DNA from: Dirofilaria immitis | Taxonomy: Eukaryota; Nematoda; Chromadorea; Rhabditida; Onchocercidae | Reading direction: 5' to 3' | Assembly: GCA_024305405.1 (NCBI GenBank) | Contig: JAKNDB010000068.1 | Coordinates: forward strand, 10,463,501-10,527,500 | Length of the DNA stretch: 64,000 nt | Shown: positions 1 through 12,600 of the stretch, one piece after another | Layout of the letters: the number at the start of each line of letters is the position of its first letter | Numbering within the stretch: position 1 is the first letter of the stretch | Program-made: the position numbers and the translations under genes | The notes under the pieces: generated by a model | What the model was told of the DNA's origin: nothing | The model's input: only the letters and a program-made list of their open reading frames with translations | The model's database searches: none

Positions 1-57
1 TTTAACAATGAAAAACAAAGTTACTGAAATTATGAACATTAGAAAGAAATAATTGAC

Positions 58-898
58 CTTGGTGGTCTTCCTGGGAAGCTGGGTGCACCTGGTGCCCCAG
101 GACGTCCTGGTAATCCCGGTTTGCCGGGTGGGCCATCAGGTCCTGCTAGTCCGGGCAAGCAACATTCTGAAGTGTAGCAATCGGTAACTAAAGACTTCAG
201 AAACAAATTCAAATGAATTTTAATAAGTTAAAGTTTCAAAACTGTAACAAACCTTCGCATCCAGCTTGTCGCTTAGTTCTTGTACCATTGAACAAATTTT
301 CGACATTATTATTGATAATATGTACTACACTAAGTGCTTCAGATGGTGGACGGTGTTCACGGATTTCAAGCATCACTTCATGGGCTGACGTCTAAATTGG
401 AATTAGATTCCAGGCAACAATAACATAATCCTACTATTTTAAATACTGATAGTTTAAGATCACTCATTTGATCCATTTCTTAGACAGCCGAAGTTTAGTA
501 ATCCGCAGTTGGCCGATGAATGCGTTAACTTTCCTTTAGTTTTCGAAAACAAATTACGCACTTTTTTAAATGAGTTGAAAAAATACAAGAAAATTTTGAA
601 ATAAAACTGTCGATGCTTAAATTTTGCATATTCCTACTTTTTCTAATAGTTTAAAAGAATTCAATATCTATCATTACTTTCACTTAGAAAAAGCAACTGT
701 CTCAGTGTAAATAATGTGTTAAATATCGTAGCATACCTGACAGTATTCCATTTCTTCGGAAACTCGAGAGCTAATAGTAGTGACATAGTTGCTAACCATC
801 GGTAATGTTACAAATATGGTTAAGATGGAAATTAACGAGAAGACTACTGCCGTATAAGTTACAAATGTATAAGCTTTTTCTCGTGCTTCGATCTCCAT
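58..898 (-). CDS. Cuticle collagen, 5' part (runs off left edge)
   Basis: Structural protein secreted by the hypodermis into the nematode cuticle. Three exons are visible: 737-898, 253-391 and 58-166. Exon 1 (54 residues) starts MEIEAREKAY and is the nematode cuticle collagen N-terminal domain: one hydrophobic segment (about residues 10-37) serving as signal/anchor, then a Ser/Glu-rich stretch ending EYCQ. Exon 2 carries a subtilisin-like processing site, RTKR before QAGC. Exon 3 opens with paired cysteines (CCLPG) and then Gly-X-Y triplets rich in proline. Phases agree at both introns. Exon 3 ends at a GT donor (56-57), so the main triple-helical region and C-terminus lie outside the window; family members are usually about 300 residues. 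The ATG directly follows an AG at 899-900, probably a spliced-leader acceptor. The subfamily cannot be assigned. Confidence 0.93.
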
Positions 899-916
899 CT
901 AAAATAATTTAGTGCT

Positions 917-1432
917 TTACATATCTTTGCTAAAAATTTTCATTTCTAAATTATTGGATATGAGGGATTTAGCTATTATAATCTCTAAAATTAAGGAGAA
1001 TATGTAAATCGTTAGAAGACTGATGAAGTCTTCTAAAACGGAGTAGAATAGTTCATTAGATGTGGTATCAATTTCATGTAATATTACAATAACATGGGCT
1101 CTTAGTTTGCGAGCAACTTTTATAGCCGCTTCTAAGCACTTCTGTAATGTATTTTGCAATGCAAGCCAACAATATTTCCATCGCTTTCTCCTATCCTCTT
1201 CCATTTTCCTCTATTCTTGACCCGAATATTTGACAGAATACCAGTTTCACTTAGAACAGAGTGCGTCGAGGGGTATCGAGTGAAGAAATTTTAATTTGTA
1301 AACAGTTCCATTACCGTGACCATTTTTTAACATTTTTATACAGTCAGTTATTATTCGTAACTTTTTATAATCAAATGCGTTGATGTGAATCTGAATGAAA
1401 AAGATGAAAGGAATAAAAATGACCAAGAACAA
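917..1432 (-). other. Coding-like ORFs upstream of the collagen, unassigned
   Basis: Two open stretches lie on the minus strand. The one at 1247-1432 begins with a hydrophobic, signal-peptide-like run. The one at 917-1204 begins MEEDRRKRWKY and continues with an amphipathic, mostly helical composition. A splice from the first to an AG just before the second would be possible, but no family is recognised and codon composition is AT-driven. They may be non-coding. The rest of 899-2260 holds nothing else I can support, apart from an unassigned plus-strand ORF at 1750-2016. Confidence 0.2.
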
Positions 1433-2254
1433 GTAATCCTTGATGAGATAAGCGAGGATAAATTTGAACTAGCACAGCTAAATCAGCTCGCCTCGAAATA
1501 GTACCAACATGAATCTGTTATTTCTAGACCGGAACTATTCTTCGTTGCATATCTTGCAATTCATATCTCTTGCACAGCTCAAGAAAATCTCAAATCAAGA
1601 TAAAATCTATTTTTAGATACACAAGCTAGTTGAATTGATTTATTTCATAATAAATACAAAAGAAATGAAAACTTAAGTTCTTCGTCATCTTATGGAAGAG
1701 AGTTTAGGCTAAATTCTTCATTTACCTTTGAAATTCAATTTTATCTCCTTTGCCTAGACATCGAAAATTAATTTATGATTCTTTTATTTTACTTAAACTG
1801 ACGACTGCTCAGCCAAAGGCACTGAATATCAAAAAGTTATCTGCAATGGATTTGAAATTAATTTCAGCATCCATACATCTCGGAATTCTGGACCAAATCG
1901 TTCTCAATCGAATTCATGGAGAAACCTGTACAGGTATTCTCAGATCTCTCGTCTCTTATGTCATCTCAGCCAATTCAGATTTTTGGGAGCGGATGCAAGT
2001 AGCACTACAATCGTGAAGGTTCATAGTCATTTTGAGATTTTATAAATGAAGTGAAGATGAGTAACGAGTCCTTACGACTTTTGTTTTTCTTGTTCTCTGT
2101 TAAGTTCTCTGCATTCATTAAAATAGAAATGAGGAAAACAACATCCATTATAATATTCTTTACGAATTACATGCTGATTAGAGTAGAATTTACCGTCTCA
2201 GTTAGACTGTACTTAATTCAGACTTACATAAATCATTAAAGCTTTCTGCTTTAA

Positions 2255-2269
2255 TTATTAATTTTGCAG
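2255..2269 (+). promoter_or_regulatory. Likely spliced-leader trans-splice acceptor of mlh-1
   Basis: A TTTTGCAG acceptor ends at 2269, 27 bases before the MLH1 start codon. It is followed by an in-frame TAG at 2288-2290, so no coding exon can join upstream. In nematodes such an outron acceptor is the usual site for SL addition. Confidence 0.5.
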
Positions 2270-2296
2270 TCCTGGATGAAGTTAAGTTAGAAAATA

Positions 2297-5200
2297 ATGA
2301 TACGTCGTCTTCCGGAAGATGTTGTTAACCGTATTGCAGCCGGAGAAGTGATTGTTCGAACAGCAAATGTAGTTAAAGAATTGATCGAAAACGCATTAGA
2401 TGCGGGAGCTACAGAAGTCGTTATTACAGCTAAAAATGGTGGTCTTGATTTACTGAAAGTACAGGTAATACAAGAGCCACTGAAATTCAAAAACAATATT
2501 CGTGTTTTTAAACATTCGCCTGTTAATAAACATTTTAAGATTTTTTTTTCAAGAGTTTGACTTCAATAGTTTATTTATCTTCTTTTGTTCATTTTCCCGA
2601 TGACATTGTGGATATTTTTGTCAAAATAATTTCCGAATAAATTTTCTTTAGGATAACGGTAAAGGAATTACTAAAGATGATTTAGCAATTGTCTGTGAAC
2701 GTTTTACGACTTCAAAGCTGAGGAAATATGAAGATTTAGAAAGTATGAGCACATTTGGATTCAGAGGTGAAGCACTGGCATCCATAAGTCATGTGGCTAA
2801 AATGACGATTATCTCGAAAACTTCGGATTCACAGTATGCTTATGTTGGTCGTTATACAGGTATTGTTCAGTTTTTGGCGGGTGCTCAGCTTATTTACTCA
2901 TTAGCTCATAATTGAAGGTCGTCATTGAATTGGATAATTCTAATATGGATGCTTTAACAATAAATGATGAAAATAAATCCTGTATCATTTTTTCTTTAGC
3001 ATGTTGTCATCTCTTATCACAATCCATTAAGAAGAAACTAAAAAGAATATTTAATGTAAATTTCTTTGCAGTTCTGATTTTCATCATTTATTGTTAAAAG
3101 CTTCCATATTAAAATTATTTTGGAAGACACATCACTAAACTTATTTTAAAGCCTTGACACAATTTGATGAATAAAGTTGTGAACAATTATTGTTATAGAT
3201 AGCCAGTTGCAAGGAGATATAAAACCATCAGCCGGTCTTAATGGTACCATTGTAATCGCCGAAGATCTGTTTTACAATTATCCATCTCGTCGTCGCGCAT
3301 TTAAATATCCTGCTGACGAAATGAATCGCATTGCTGATGTTGTTGTACGATATGCGCTCCATAATCCGTGTGTAGTAATGATTTTTATAATACTGAAGTT
3401 TTTTTATTTGTTAGGTTTTGAAAATTTTATCTAGGATCAAATATTAATTTCAGTTCCATATCATTTACGTTACGACGTTGTGGTAGTGGAAGTGATTTTC
3501 GAACGGCTGGAACAAATGATCTTTATAAAACGATATCTTCATTACTTGGTGGAAAGTTTTCAAAAGTAATCTTTTCCAGTTAGAAACAAAAATCATTATA
3601 TGTTGTATTAATAATTGTAAGTTGAAATTTGATTTGCATATTATTTTAGGATCTCATCTTGCTAAATCATAGCGACTCAGCGTTACATTTCATTTTAAAT
3701 GGTTGTTTGGTACGGCCTACTGCTTCATGTACTGCTGAGAGTCTTCAAAATCGACAGGTATTTCGTATCATTTCTTTGTATTACTATTTATAAGTGCTTT
3801 AAAAATTCAAAATAAATGGTTGAAGGACTTGAATTGCAAATCTGTCGGCAAAAGAGCAGTAAGATACTCAAGACAACTACCCAGAAACTGCACATGTTTG
3901 AGTTTTTGCAAATTATTTGTCCAAAAATTTTAATTTTTCTTTTATATTAAACATCTAAGTAGAGCAAGCACTTTCCAGAATCGTCATAAAATTTTTTATT
4001 TGTTCATCAATGGCCGTAGTGTCGAATGTCACGCGCTTAAGCAAGCATTGGACATTGTTTTTGCTGCTCAAAATACCATGTCGCCCTTTATTATGATTTC
4101 CTTGCAGGTGTTTTGAATTAATTTTTTTTTACAAATATGAAATTGTTGTCAACAGAAAGAAACTTAAAAATTAGTATTTCCTGTTAATTCTTTTCAACTT
4201 TATATTTTTGTTATTCTATCATATTACCTTAAACTTCAATGATCAGTAAATGGTCCAATAATGAAAGCTTTTTTTGACATCTTATAAAAATGATTTGGTT
4301 GGAAATAAATTAATTTCGAACGACTAATCGATTAATTTTCACTCGTAGATTGAACCGAAACGCATTGATGTTAATGTGCATCCGACCAAATCTATTGTTT
4401 ATTTCTTGGAACAGGACAGTATTATCAATTCTATTCAAGATGTAATTTTATTATTTGGTTTTGCTTTGGAAATCTTATTTAGAATTTATTATGCAGTGCA
4501 TTACATAGAAAGCTTTTATTTCTGAAATCTATCTCGAGATCATTACAATCGATACCATATTTTTCAGTATGTGGAAAATTTGATTTTAAGTTCGGCTAAC
4601 AATTGTAATGTACATTCGAAAATTCCACCGATGGTCGGTAACAGTCCTGATAGCAATTCATCTAAATCGGTTAATGTGATGATTAATTCAAGTACAAAGA
4701 AAAAGAAGTTGATGATGCTTGTTCCAGAATCGCTTGGTGGACCACCATCTTCATCGAGCGTAAAATCACCAAAAATTTATCCTCATCAGGTTTTATAGCT
4801 ATAAATTTTAGTTTAGTTTCGATTCAATTTTTTTGGTTCGTTTTTTTTCTTTTTTCTTTTCTCCATAGAATTTTGTCATTAACGATGTTGGTTTATATGA
4901 CTTAAAAGCAGGAATAAGTTTTGTTTTTCCAAGCTGGTACGAACAGATGCGAAAGAGAGACGCTTAGAAGAATTTATTAGTAGTCAGTCACAAATTGTAT
5001 CATCCCAATATGCAGCGAATGATGCCACTCAAAGGTTATCTTTAGAATGAGATTATCGATGATCGAAGATTGATTAATATTTCTTTCTAATGGGAAAATA
5101 TGCTCCTATATTTATCTTTTATCGGATAACATGACTGAAATAAGGGAATATGGCTGAAAACTTTTTTTAGCGTCATCTGAAATTATTTTCAATATCACAA

Positions 5201-6594
5201 GTAGAAAAGATTTGAAAGATTGGAAAACTGCAGTTTTATGATAACTTTGGTATAAGATTTGCTTTATTTATTCAGCTTAAGGTCGTCTGATGATCACTGG
5301 CGCAAATTTGAATTTGAATCTTTGCATAATATGAAGAAAGCTCTTTGTATAGCGGCTTCTGTCAGTTTACGTTCGTTATTCAAAGAGCATATATATGTTG
5401 GAGCCGTGAATGTTGATCAGGTTCTTATTCAGCATTCAACATCAATTTATTTAGTAGATGCTCAAGCTTGTTTGCGGAATTTCTTTTATCAGGTGACTTT
5501 TCTATAACTAAAAAATCGATGAAAAAACAGTACAAATATTTCCTTGTTAATTAGCTAGATTCTTTTTTTTTTAAAGTTTTAATCCTGGTAAATGACCGTC
5601 ACTATTTTCAGAGTACTTGAAATTGTATTCGAAGCTTTTGTCGTTGTGCTAATGTTGAAAGAAATTTAAAAAAATTTCTTTGTCATTCGCACATGGCGTT
5701 TAAAAGATTAAGTCGAAGGAGACTTAAACTGACTGGTTTTTGAGTTTCCGTAACAGTAATATAATCAGTAATCCTGTTAGGACAGTCGAGATTTTTTACC
5801 GCTTTTAATTATTCTTGAAAAATGACTTTTCTAAATTTTATTTTCTAACTATGAAATACTTAATTGCAGATTCTCGTTCTATCATTTGGTAATTTTGGAT
5901 CATATAAACTAAGCGAATACGCACAATTAGTTGATCTATTGCACATTGCTGATAATAACTTATCTCCTGCAGAAGCTCATCAGAAAGCAGCTATTGTAGT
6001 TGAAAATCGCGAAATGTTGGATGATTATTTTTGTTTATCCATTACGGAAAATGGAAATCTTAATTCGATTCCGTCTTTAGTTGATGGATTTATTCCGCAA
6101 CTGGAATCTCTTCCCCATTTGATATTAACATTGGCAAATAACATTATATGGGATGATGTTAGGTTTTTTTGCTATTGCTCTACGTGTCTAAATTCGGCAA
6201 ATTTATTTTATAATATTATGTATAATAGTTTTCACAGAACAACAGCTTTTACAATTTTAGGTTCCAAACGGTAAAATCATTTTTTTCTAAAAAATTAGAT
6301 GGAAAATATGAGGAAACAATTATGCAAAAAAATTTTTAAAAATTGTATTTAGGAGCAGTCTTGTTTCGAACAAATTTGTTGGGCTCTATCGGAGTTCTTC
6401 TGTCTTAAAAAGAATTCTGCAATGGAGAAGCGATCTCGGGTTTGTGTAACGGAAAGCTATCTTGGAAAAACTCGTATCAGGATATCTTATTTCCAGCTTT
6501 AAAAATTAATTTTTTACCGCCGCAGAAATTAATGTCCTCAATACGTCGAATTGCCGATTTGCACGATCTGTACAAAGTTTTTGAAAGATGTTAA
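2297..6594 (+). CDS. mlh-1: DNA mismatch repair protein MLH1
   Basis: MutL homologue that pairs with a PMS-type partner to form the MutL-alpha endonuclease acting after MutS mismatch recognition in the nucleus. Twelve exons: 2297-2464, 2652-2859, 3199-3367, 3454-3565, 3650-3757, 3979-4107, 4349-4441, 4568-4789, 4934-5034, 5276-5492, 5870-6157, 6353-6594, giving about 685 residues. The N-terminal GHKL ATPase motifs are ENALDA, DNGKGI, TTSK and GFRGEAL; NVHPTK follows. A Ser/Lys-rich linker lies in exon 8. The C-terminal interaction domain ends with the MLH1 signature FERC. Phases agree at all introns. In exon 12 the frame used for WALSEFFC must change before LSWKN; one missing base, most simply in the A-run at 6407-6411, explains it. 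The usually invariant proline after the arginine in motif I (GEVI-R-P-A) is threonine here. The start is fixed by an upstream in-frame stop. Confidence 0.96.
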
Positions 6595-6695
6595 TGATCT
6601 TGAAGTTTCTATGAAAGAAGTAAAAACTAAGTAAAAGTTTTTTAGTATTACTGGCAAATAGCAAAAACAGTAAAATTATTCGAATTTCTGCTCAT

Positions 6696-9600
6696 TCATT
6701 TCTCCAACAGACTTACGTCCTTAATTATTCTTCCGGATGCTATTGTTTTGTCTGTAATAGCTTCTTTCTGATTATAGCTACATAAGATGACCAGTAAAAT
6801 TGGTAATATGAAAAGTCCATGGAATAAGGCCAAACCTATATCTAAGAAAACTGTCTTAGCAAATGCTAAAATTGCATAAGTTGGAACAAAAATAAGTGGC
6901 AACATGCAAAGTACCGTTGATATACCAGCCTGCAAATTAAAGAACTATAGTTTAACTGAACTGGATTGGAATCTAATCGAAATTTAAATTTTTAATCAGA
7001 AAACTACTTTTGATTGGCTCAAATGTACGAGATTTAATCAAATATTGGGTCATATACTTTTATATCATAAATTCTGAAACAACAAATAATTTAGGAGATT
7101 TTAAACTTCGAAAATTGGCTGTTTTTACGCTTGGTGATTTGTAATTGATGAAAAATAAAGGTAGAATTTTTCACCTGAAGCATAGGACCACACATTTCGT
7201 GGAGACTTTGTTTAATTCGTTCTTCCCGATCACCAGTTAGTTTGTAAAATTTATATGCAATATGAGCGGTATAGTCGACACTAAATCCAGTGGCAATGAG
7301 TACATCAATCATTGTTATGGGGTCCATATCTGCTCCCCACCATGATAATAAACCAACTAATGCTGAAATATGACTTAAAGAAACATTTTTACATAGCTTA
7401 AATATGCTTTATTGATTTATTTCCCCTATGACGCTCATTGCATAATTTATCAAAACAAATGGTTTACAACAACCTACTAAAACAAATTGATGAAATCGTA
7501 ATGGTAATAATCAGTACGCCAGTTTTGCTGCCAATAAAAATATGCATACAGTTGCCATGCAAAGGATTGTAATAGTGATTGATCCAATAAGATCCTTTTT
7601 GCAGTCATTATCAAATCCAACACAGCCGAATCACCATCGTAAACAGTAGCATTGAAACGTGAATAATTACGGAAAACGGCACGACATGCATCCACGTACA
7701 CAGCACGATTAGACCATTCGGCCATATTTTGTGCAGTTGCTGTAATTATGAATGCTACCAATTTGCGTCGACCTCTGCAAAAACTAAAATTTAATATCCG
7801 AAAAATTCACAGGCGAATTTTTTATTTCAATTCATTCGTCTCTTCGCATGTTCTCTCTGAGTGCGAAATTATATGGAAGTAATTCCTATGAAATATTATA
7901 TTTGCCTTCATTTTCTATTTTGTGTCCAAATTTTTGATAAATTCGTATATCAAAAGCCTTTCTAGGTTAATCCTTTCCTATAAACTGATTAGATAATAAG
8001 AAAATTTTTTTGATTTATATAACAATATTAATAGTAAAGTACTGAGTCGTTTTATTTTGAATGATTGCTTACCATTATGTGCTAAGTCTTTTGAAGATTA
8101 CCCAATTTGTCGTAAACTTAACTCATTTTATCATTATATTTTCATCATAAACACGTTCATGTCAGTTTTAATCATTATTTTATGACGTATTTGACAGATC
8201 TATTAAAAAGTGTAACCAACTTTTCATCAATCCTCATTTTGATGAATGGTGGATTATGGATATGATCCAGGAATGCCGGCAAATTATCATACGATGGCGT
8301 AAAACTTTCCTGATCCGTCATACCTAACATATGAAGTAAACTGTATATTTTACGATCAAAATCTTCATATATTTTCAAGAAGATCATCGTTCGATTGCTT
8401 CCATAGCTGTTAGGTACTGCTTCCAAACTTCTTATCATGTCATAAAACTCGTTGTACTGCAGCCATTTAAATTTAGAAATATCAGTTCCATTAACGTAAT
8501 AGTATATATAATTAATTTCGATGTTTCGAAAATTTCTTCTCCTTATTTAATCACTCAGCCAAAGATATTTAAATTTCATTGAATGAAGTGCAATTAATGA
8601 GAGAAATTAATTTTTGAACTGTCAAAATTGCCAATGATATGCTAAATTTGAATTGTTCATTTGATTTGTTAGAAAAATTATTACAGAATTGCTTTATATT
8701 CAACTAAATTCACAGAAGAAAAGAAACATACTTCCGTTGAATCGCTAATATTTGGTGGTTTATTAATAATAACTTGAAGTGGAAAAAAGTCATCAAAAAT
8801 ATTGCTGAAAATGTCACCACAAATAAATTCTGTGCATTATAAAGGGAGGAAAATTGAGAGAATAAGCAAATAATCAAAAAAAGTTGAAAATTGGGAGAAT
8901 TCAAAGAAGCTTAAATGCTAATTTCTATCGATCCAATTTAATTATCTAAACTCTTGTTAGATTGATTCTGCAAAAATAATTCATGAAAATTTCTGAAGCC
9001 TAAAAATTAAAATTTAGAAACTTGGGAGTTCGAACGTTTTGAACAAAAAATAGAATTAATCTCTGATGCTACATGCATACCGAAGGACACCAAATGAACT
9101 TGCAGATATCGAGTCAGACGGAAATGCTTTACAGGTTCAAAAGTTGATTTCATTGTCATAATTCCTACTGATGACAGGGAATATAATACTACTATTATGG
9201 CTATCGCAATAATTCGGCCTTTCCACGAACATATCAATTTGCTGTAGCTTATCAGACATTGTTCGCCAAGCTATAATTCAACAAAATCATTAAACTGCTG
9301 AATTTTTTAATTTTTTTTGAAATTTTGCATTGGGAAATTTGATAGTTGAGCATTGGCTTATCTTCAATTTTTTTATCATTAATCGAAAAAAGTATAGAGA
9401 AGAATGAATGAAAGAGGAAGGAGGAAAAGAAAAAAAGATTAAATTTGCTTTTTATATATCGAAATTTCTTACCTTATTGTTAGTCACTTTTTCCGCTATC
9501 ACATAGCCATCACCTGATCTACTAGCCAAGTAAAGAATCGGTGCGAAAAGTGTAAATGTAAAAATATAATCAAATAAGCAAGCAAATGATGTGCAAAGGC

Positions 9601-12600
9601 AAAATAAACTCATCTGAAAATTTAAGAATATAAGCTGCCTGAATAATAAAAAGTAAGCAATAATGCACATCTTCTTTTATGTATCTCGCAATATTTTTAT
9701 ATTTCGTTTAACTCAATAGTGAAGCTAGGAGCTGAGAAATAGCTGACAATTTTTTTTTTTGATTTACAAATTTCAAAACAGTCATAATGGAGCTTTTTCT
9801 TTATCCATATTTTGGATTACTGGAATCGATTTTATTTTTGTTTAGTCCGTATCCACATGATTACGATGCTTAGTTATTTCAAACTTTTCTCTAAACTCAT
9901 ATGAGACAGATAGGCATTTTAAAGACGAAAACGAAATATGGAGTAAATTGGAGGAGATGATAAATTAGGAAAAGCATTGTTTTCATTTCTAATGAATCAC
10001 TGTTTCGTTAAATCATTAACGATTTAATGGTGAACTCTCTGTGGTAAAAAATTTTTGTAATCATATTTCCAAGGAATAAAAGGACAAAGATAAAAACGAT
10101 ACTTAGGAAGCAGAGTTAGGAAATAGGAAAAGACAGCTATGTTACGAAGTGAGGAATAAACCGGAGGAGATGATAAATTAAATTGCATGATAAGAATGTT
10201 GAAAGATGAAAATTATTTAACGAGGGAAGTCTTACCTGCGGTGTCGGGCTTAAATAACCAATACCAAATGCAATCAGATTGGTTATAGATGTAATGCTAA
10301 TTGATGGTCCAATTTCAACAAAAACTTGCGCTAATCTCTCTTTTCGAGATACGGTATTGCTAAGACTGAACCAGGCCTGTATCATGATAAATGCATCATC
10401 TACTCCTGCAATTTAATTCAAATTCAATCCAACAATCAAAACATTCACATCTCTTATATTTACATCATCTATGTTGCATTCAGAACAAGCTTAAACTTAA
10501 CTATTAAATGATTTGCATTACAGAGATTTTTTATGCTTGCTTCCTTTTGATATTTATAAATCTTGCTGTTATCTGAAATGTATTTAATAATCGCCTCCTA
10601 ATAAACGCTTGATAAATTTTTGATTCCTTCTCATTTCTATGCTTGCATAAACATAATTGTCTTCACTCTTGATAATCGCATCCGAACATGAGATTTGATA
10701 AAAGAAACTCTTATTAGTCTTGAAAACCAAAATTAGAACTAAAACAGCAATGGCAGTGATATATTAGAAGTCTTTGAACCTGCTTGTACTTCAACGATTC
10801 ATGTATAGAAGGAAATATATTAGCAGATATTGAATCATCACTAGAAATATCAAAGTCTAACCCGATAAAAATCCACCAAATTGAAATATTATTTGCTTGT
10901 CTTTAATTAAATTTTCAGTAACTTCGAAGGTTTCCCATCACTTTGAAAATCTCATCAACAAGTAAATTTCTATTAGAAAAATTACAAAAATAAACATACC
11001 GATTCCAAGAATCAGAAATGGTGTGACACACATCATAGAATAAATTGGTAATCGTAGCCAAGAAATAACACCAAAAGATGAGATGGCAGCCAGAAGTGGT
11101 GAAAATATGGCAGCAAAAACAATTGGAGGAAGTAGATATAGTTCCATTTACGCCACATAACAAGAATTACGAAACAAATTAGAAAGCCAAACCCGACTGT
11201 CATTAATTTTGTTGCCTATTAATTTCTGCATTAATCAAATACCATTTGAATTGCAAGGAAAGAGCTTTAAGAGATATCGGCGAAAGATATCGAAATTTTA
11301 TCAGAAATGAGAAGAATGTCCGATCTCAATATCAAATTAATATTGATTTCAATATCGATTGATCAAACTGAATAGTTTGTAGCATTATTCTTTAATTGTG
11401 GAGGTTGTATTTGTACGAAAACATCAAAAATATCAAAATTCTTACTTCATAAGCGCCTCGGAACATTTCACGGTTTGCAATTTCATCACCAAAAATATTA
11501 AAATTGATCCATTTGGTGGCATTTTCTCTTTAGACATTTCTAACAATTTAATGGTCACGTTTTGAAGGATTTCAAGTTTATGTGGATTATCGGCATTGAA
11601 CAAGTGCCAGAACATGATAGTTCCCACTTCTCGTATCATAGATCGATTCGGAAATATATGATCTAGAAATGCTATGCAAGTTTTCCATTTGCAAAACAAA
11701 ATTTTTAATCTCAATCTATAAAAGGCAAAGAATTAAATGACAGAAGTATTTCTTATGAGGAAAGGTGCATTAGAAAGAAATTAATTCAATCATTTAAAAA
11801 AGTTGGAAACACTGCCGGAAGATTCTACATCGAACAAATTTGAGCCAAGAAACAATTCTTGTCCAAATATAGTTGATGTCGGAAATGCAAATATTGCGTC
11901 TTTATCGTAATCAGTATTGCTCTCATTTTTGTTGAATTCTTTCTGAAATTCTTCTTTTCATTATAATCATATCATTAAATTTTTTAAAAACAATTTGAAA
12001 AAGCTGAACATAATTTTTTAGTTTCTTTTATACAATTTTTGGCATCTTTTTTATGATTTTTGTTTATCATCTATTTTCAGCTTTAATTATAGTTACTTAT
12101 TTTATTTTGGACATTATATGTTTATAAATCGGAAATCAAAATCTATTCGAATGAAATATTTAAATTACAATAGAGCGATTTTTTAAATACATTGCAACTT
12201 TATGCATTGTTACATTAATTTCCTTTATCTATTGCAAAAGAAGATCTTTCTTTTAGCATTTACCAAAAAAGTTTAATTGGTTCATTAATCGAACAGAACG
12301 GATGACAGATCGGTACGTCAAAATATTCTGTGTTGTGCAATACGTCAGTCATTAGTCGATCTATTTGATACATTTCCTCAATATGATTTCTACGTAACAT
12401 TGTCCCACTATCTTTTGCGTAAAATATGATAAAAGTGCGTTGCGGGACAATAGTAATATTGTAAAATTGCATGTATATTTCTTCTTCTCTGCAAAAAATT
12501 CTTCGAAAAAAATAAAACAATTACCAAATGTTTACATTAAATGAAATTTTTTCAAAAATTGTTAGTCAAAAAATATTCTCAAACATGCAATATTCATTTA

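Noticed and set aside
1750..2016. 88-codon plus-strand ORF before mlh-1
   Set aside because: Starts from a non-ATG codon, no family resemblance, and the MLH1 start is closed off by an in-frame stop, so it is not an upstream MLH1 exon.
6407..6411. Programmed ribosomal frameshifting as an explanation for the frame breaks
   Set aside because: Breaks occur at different A/T runs and one G-run in many unrelated genes with no shared slippery site or stem-loop; missing bases explain all of them more simply.
6449..6465. A 17-base intron in MLH1 exon 12 (GTTTGTG...AAAG) that would restore the frame
   Set aside because: Far too short for a spliceosomal intron, although it has GT and AG ends and repairs the frame.
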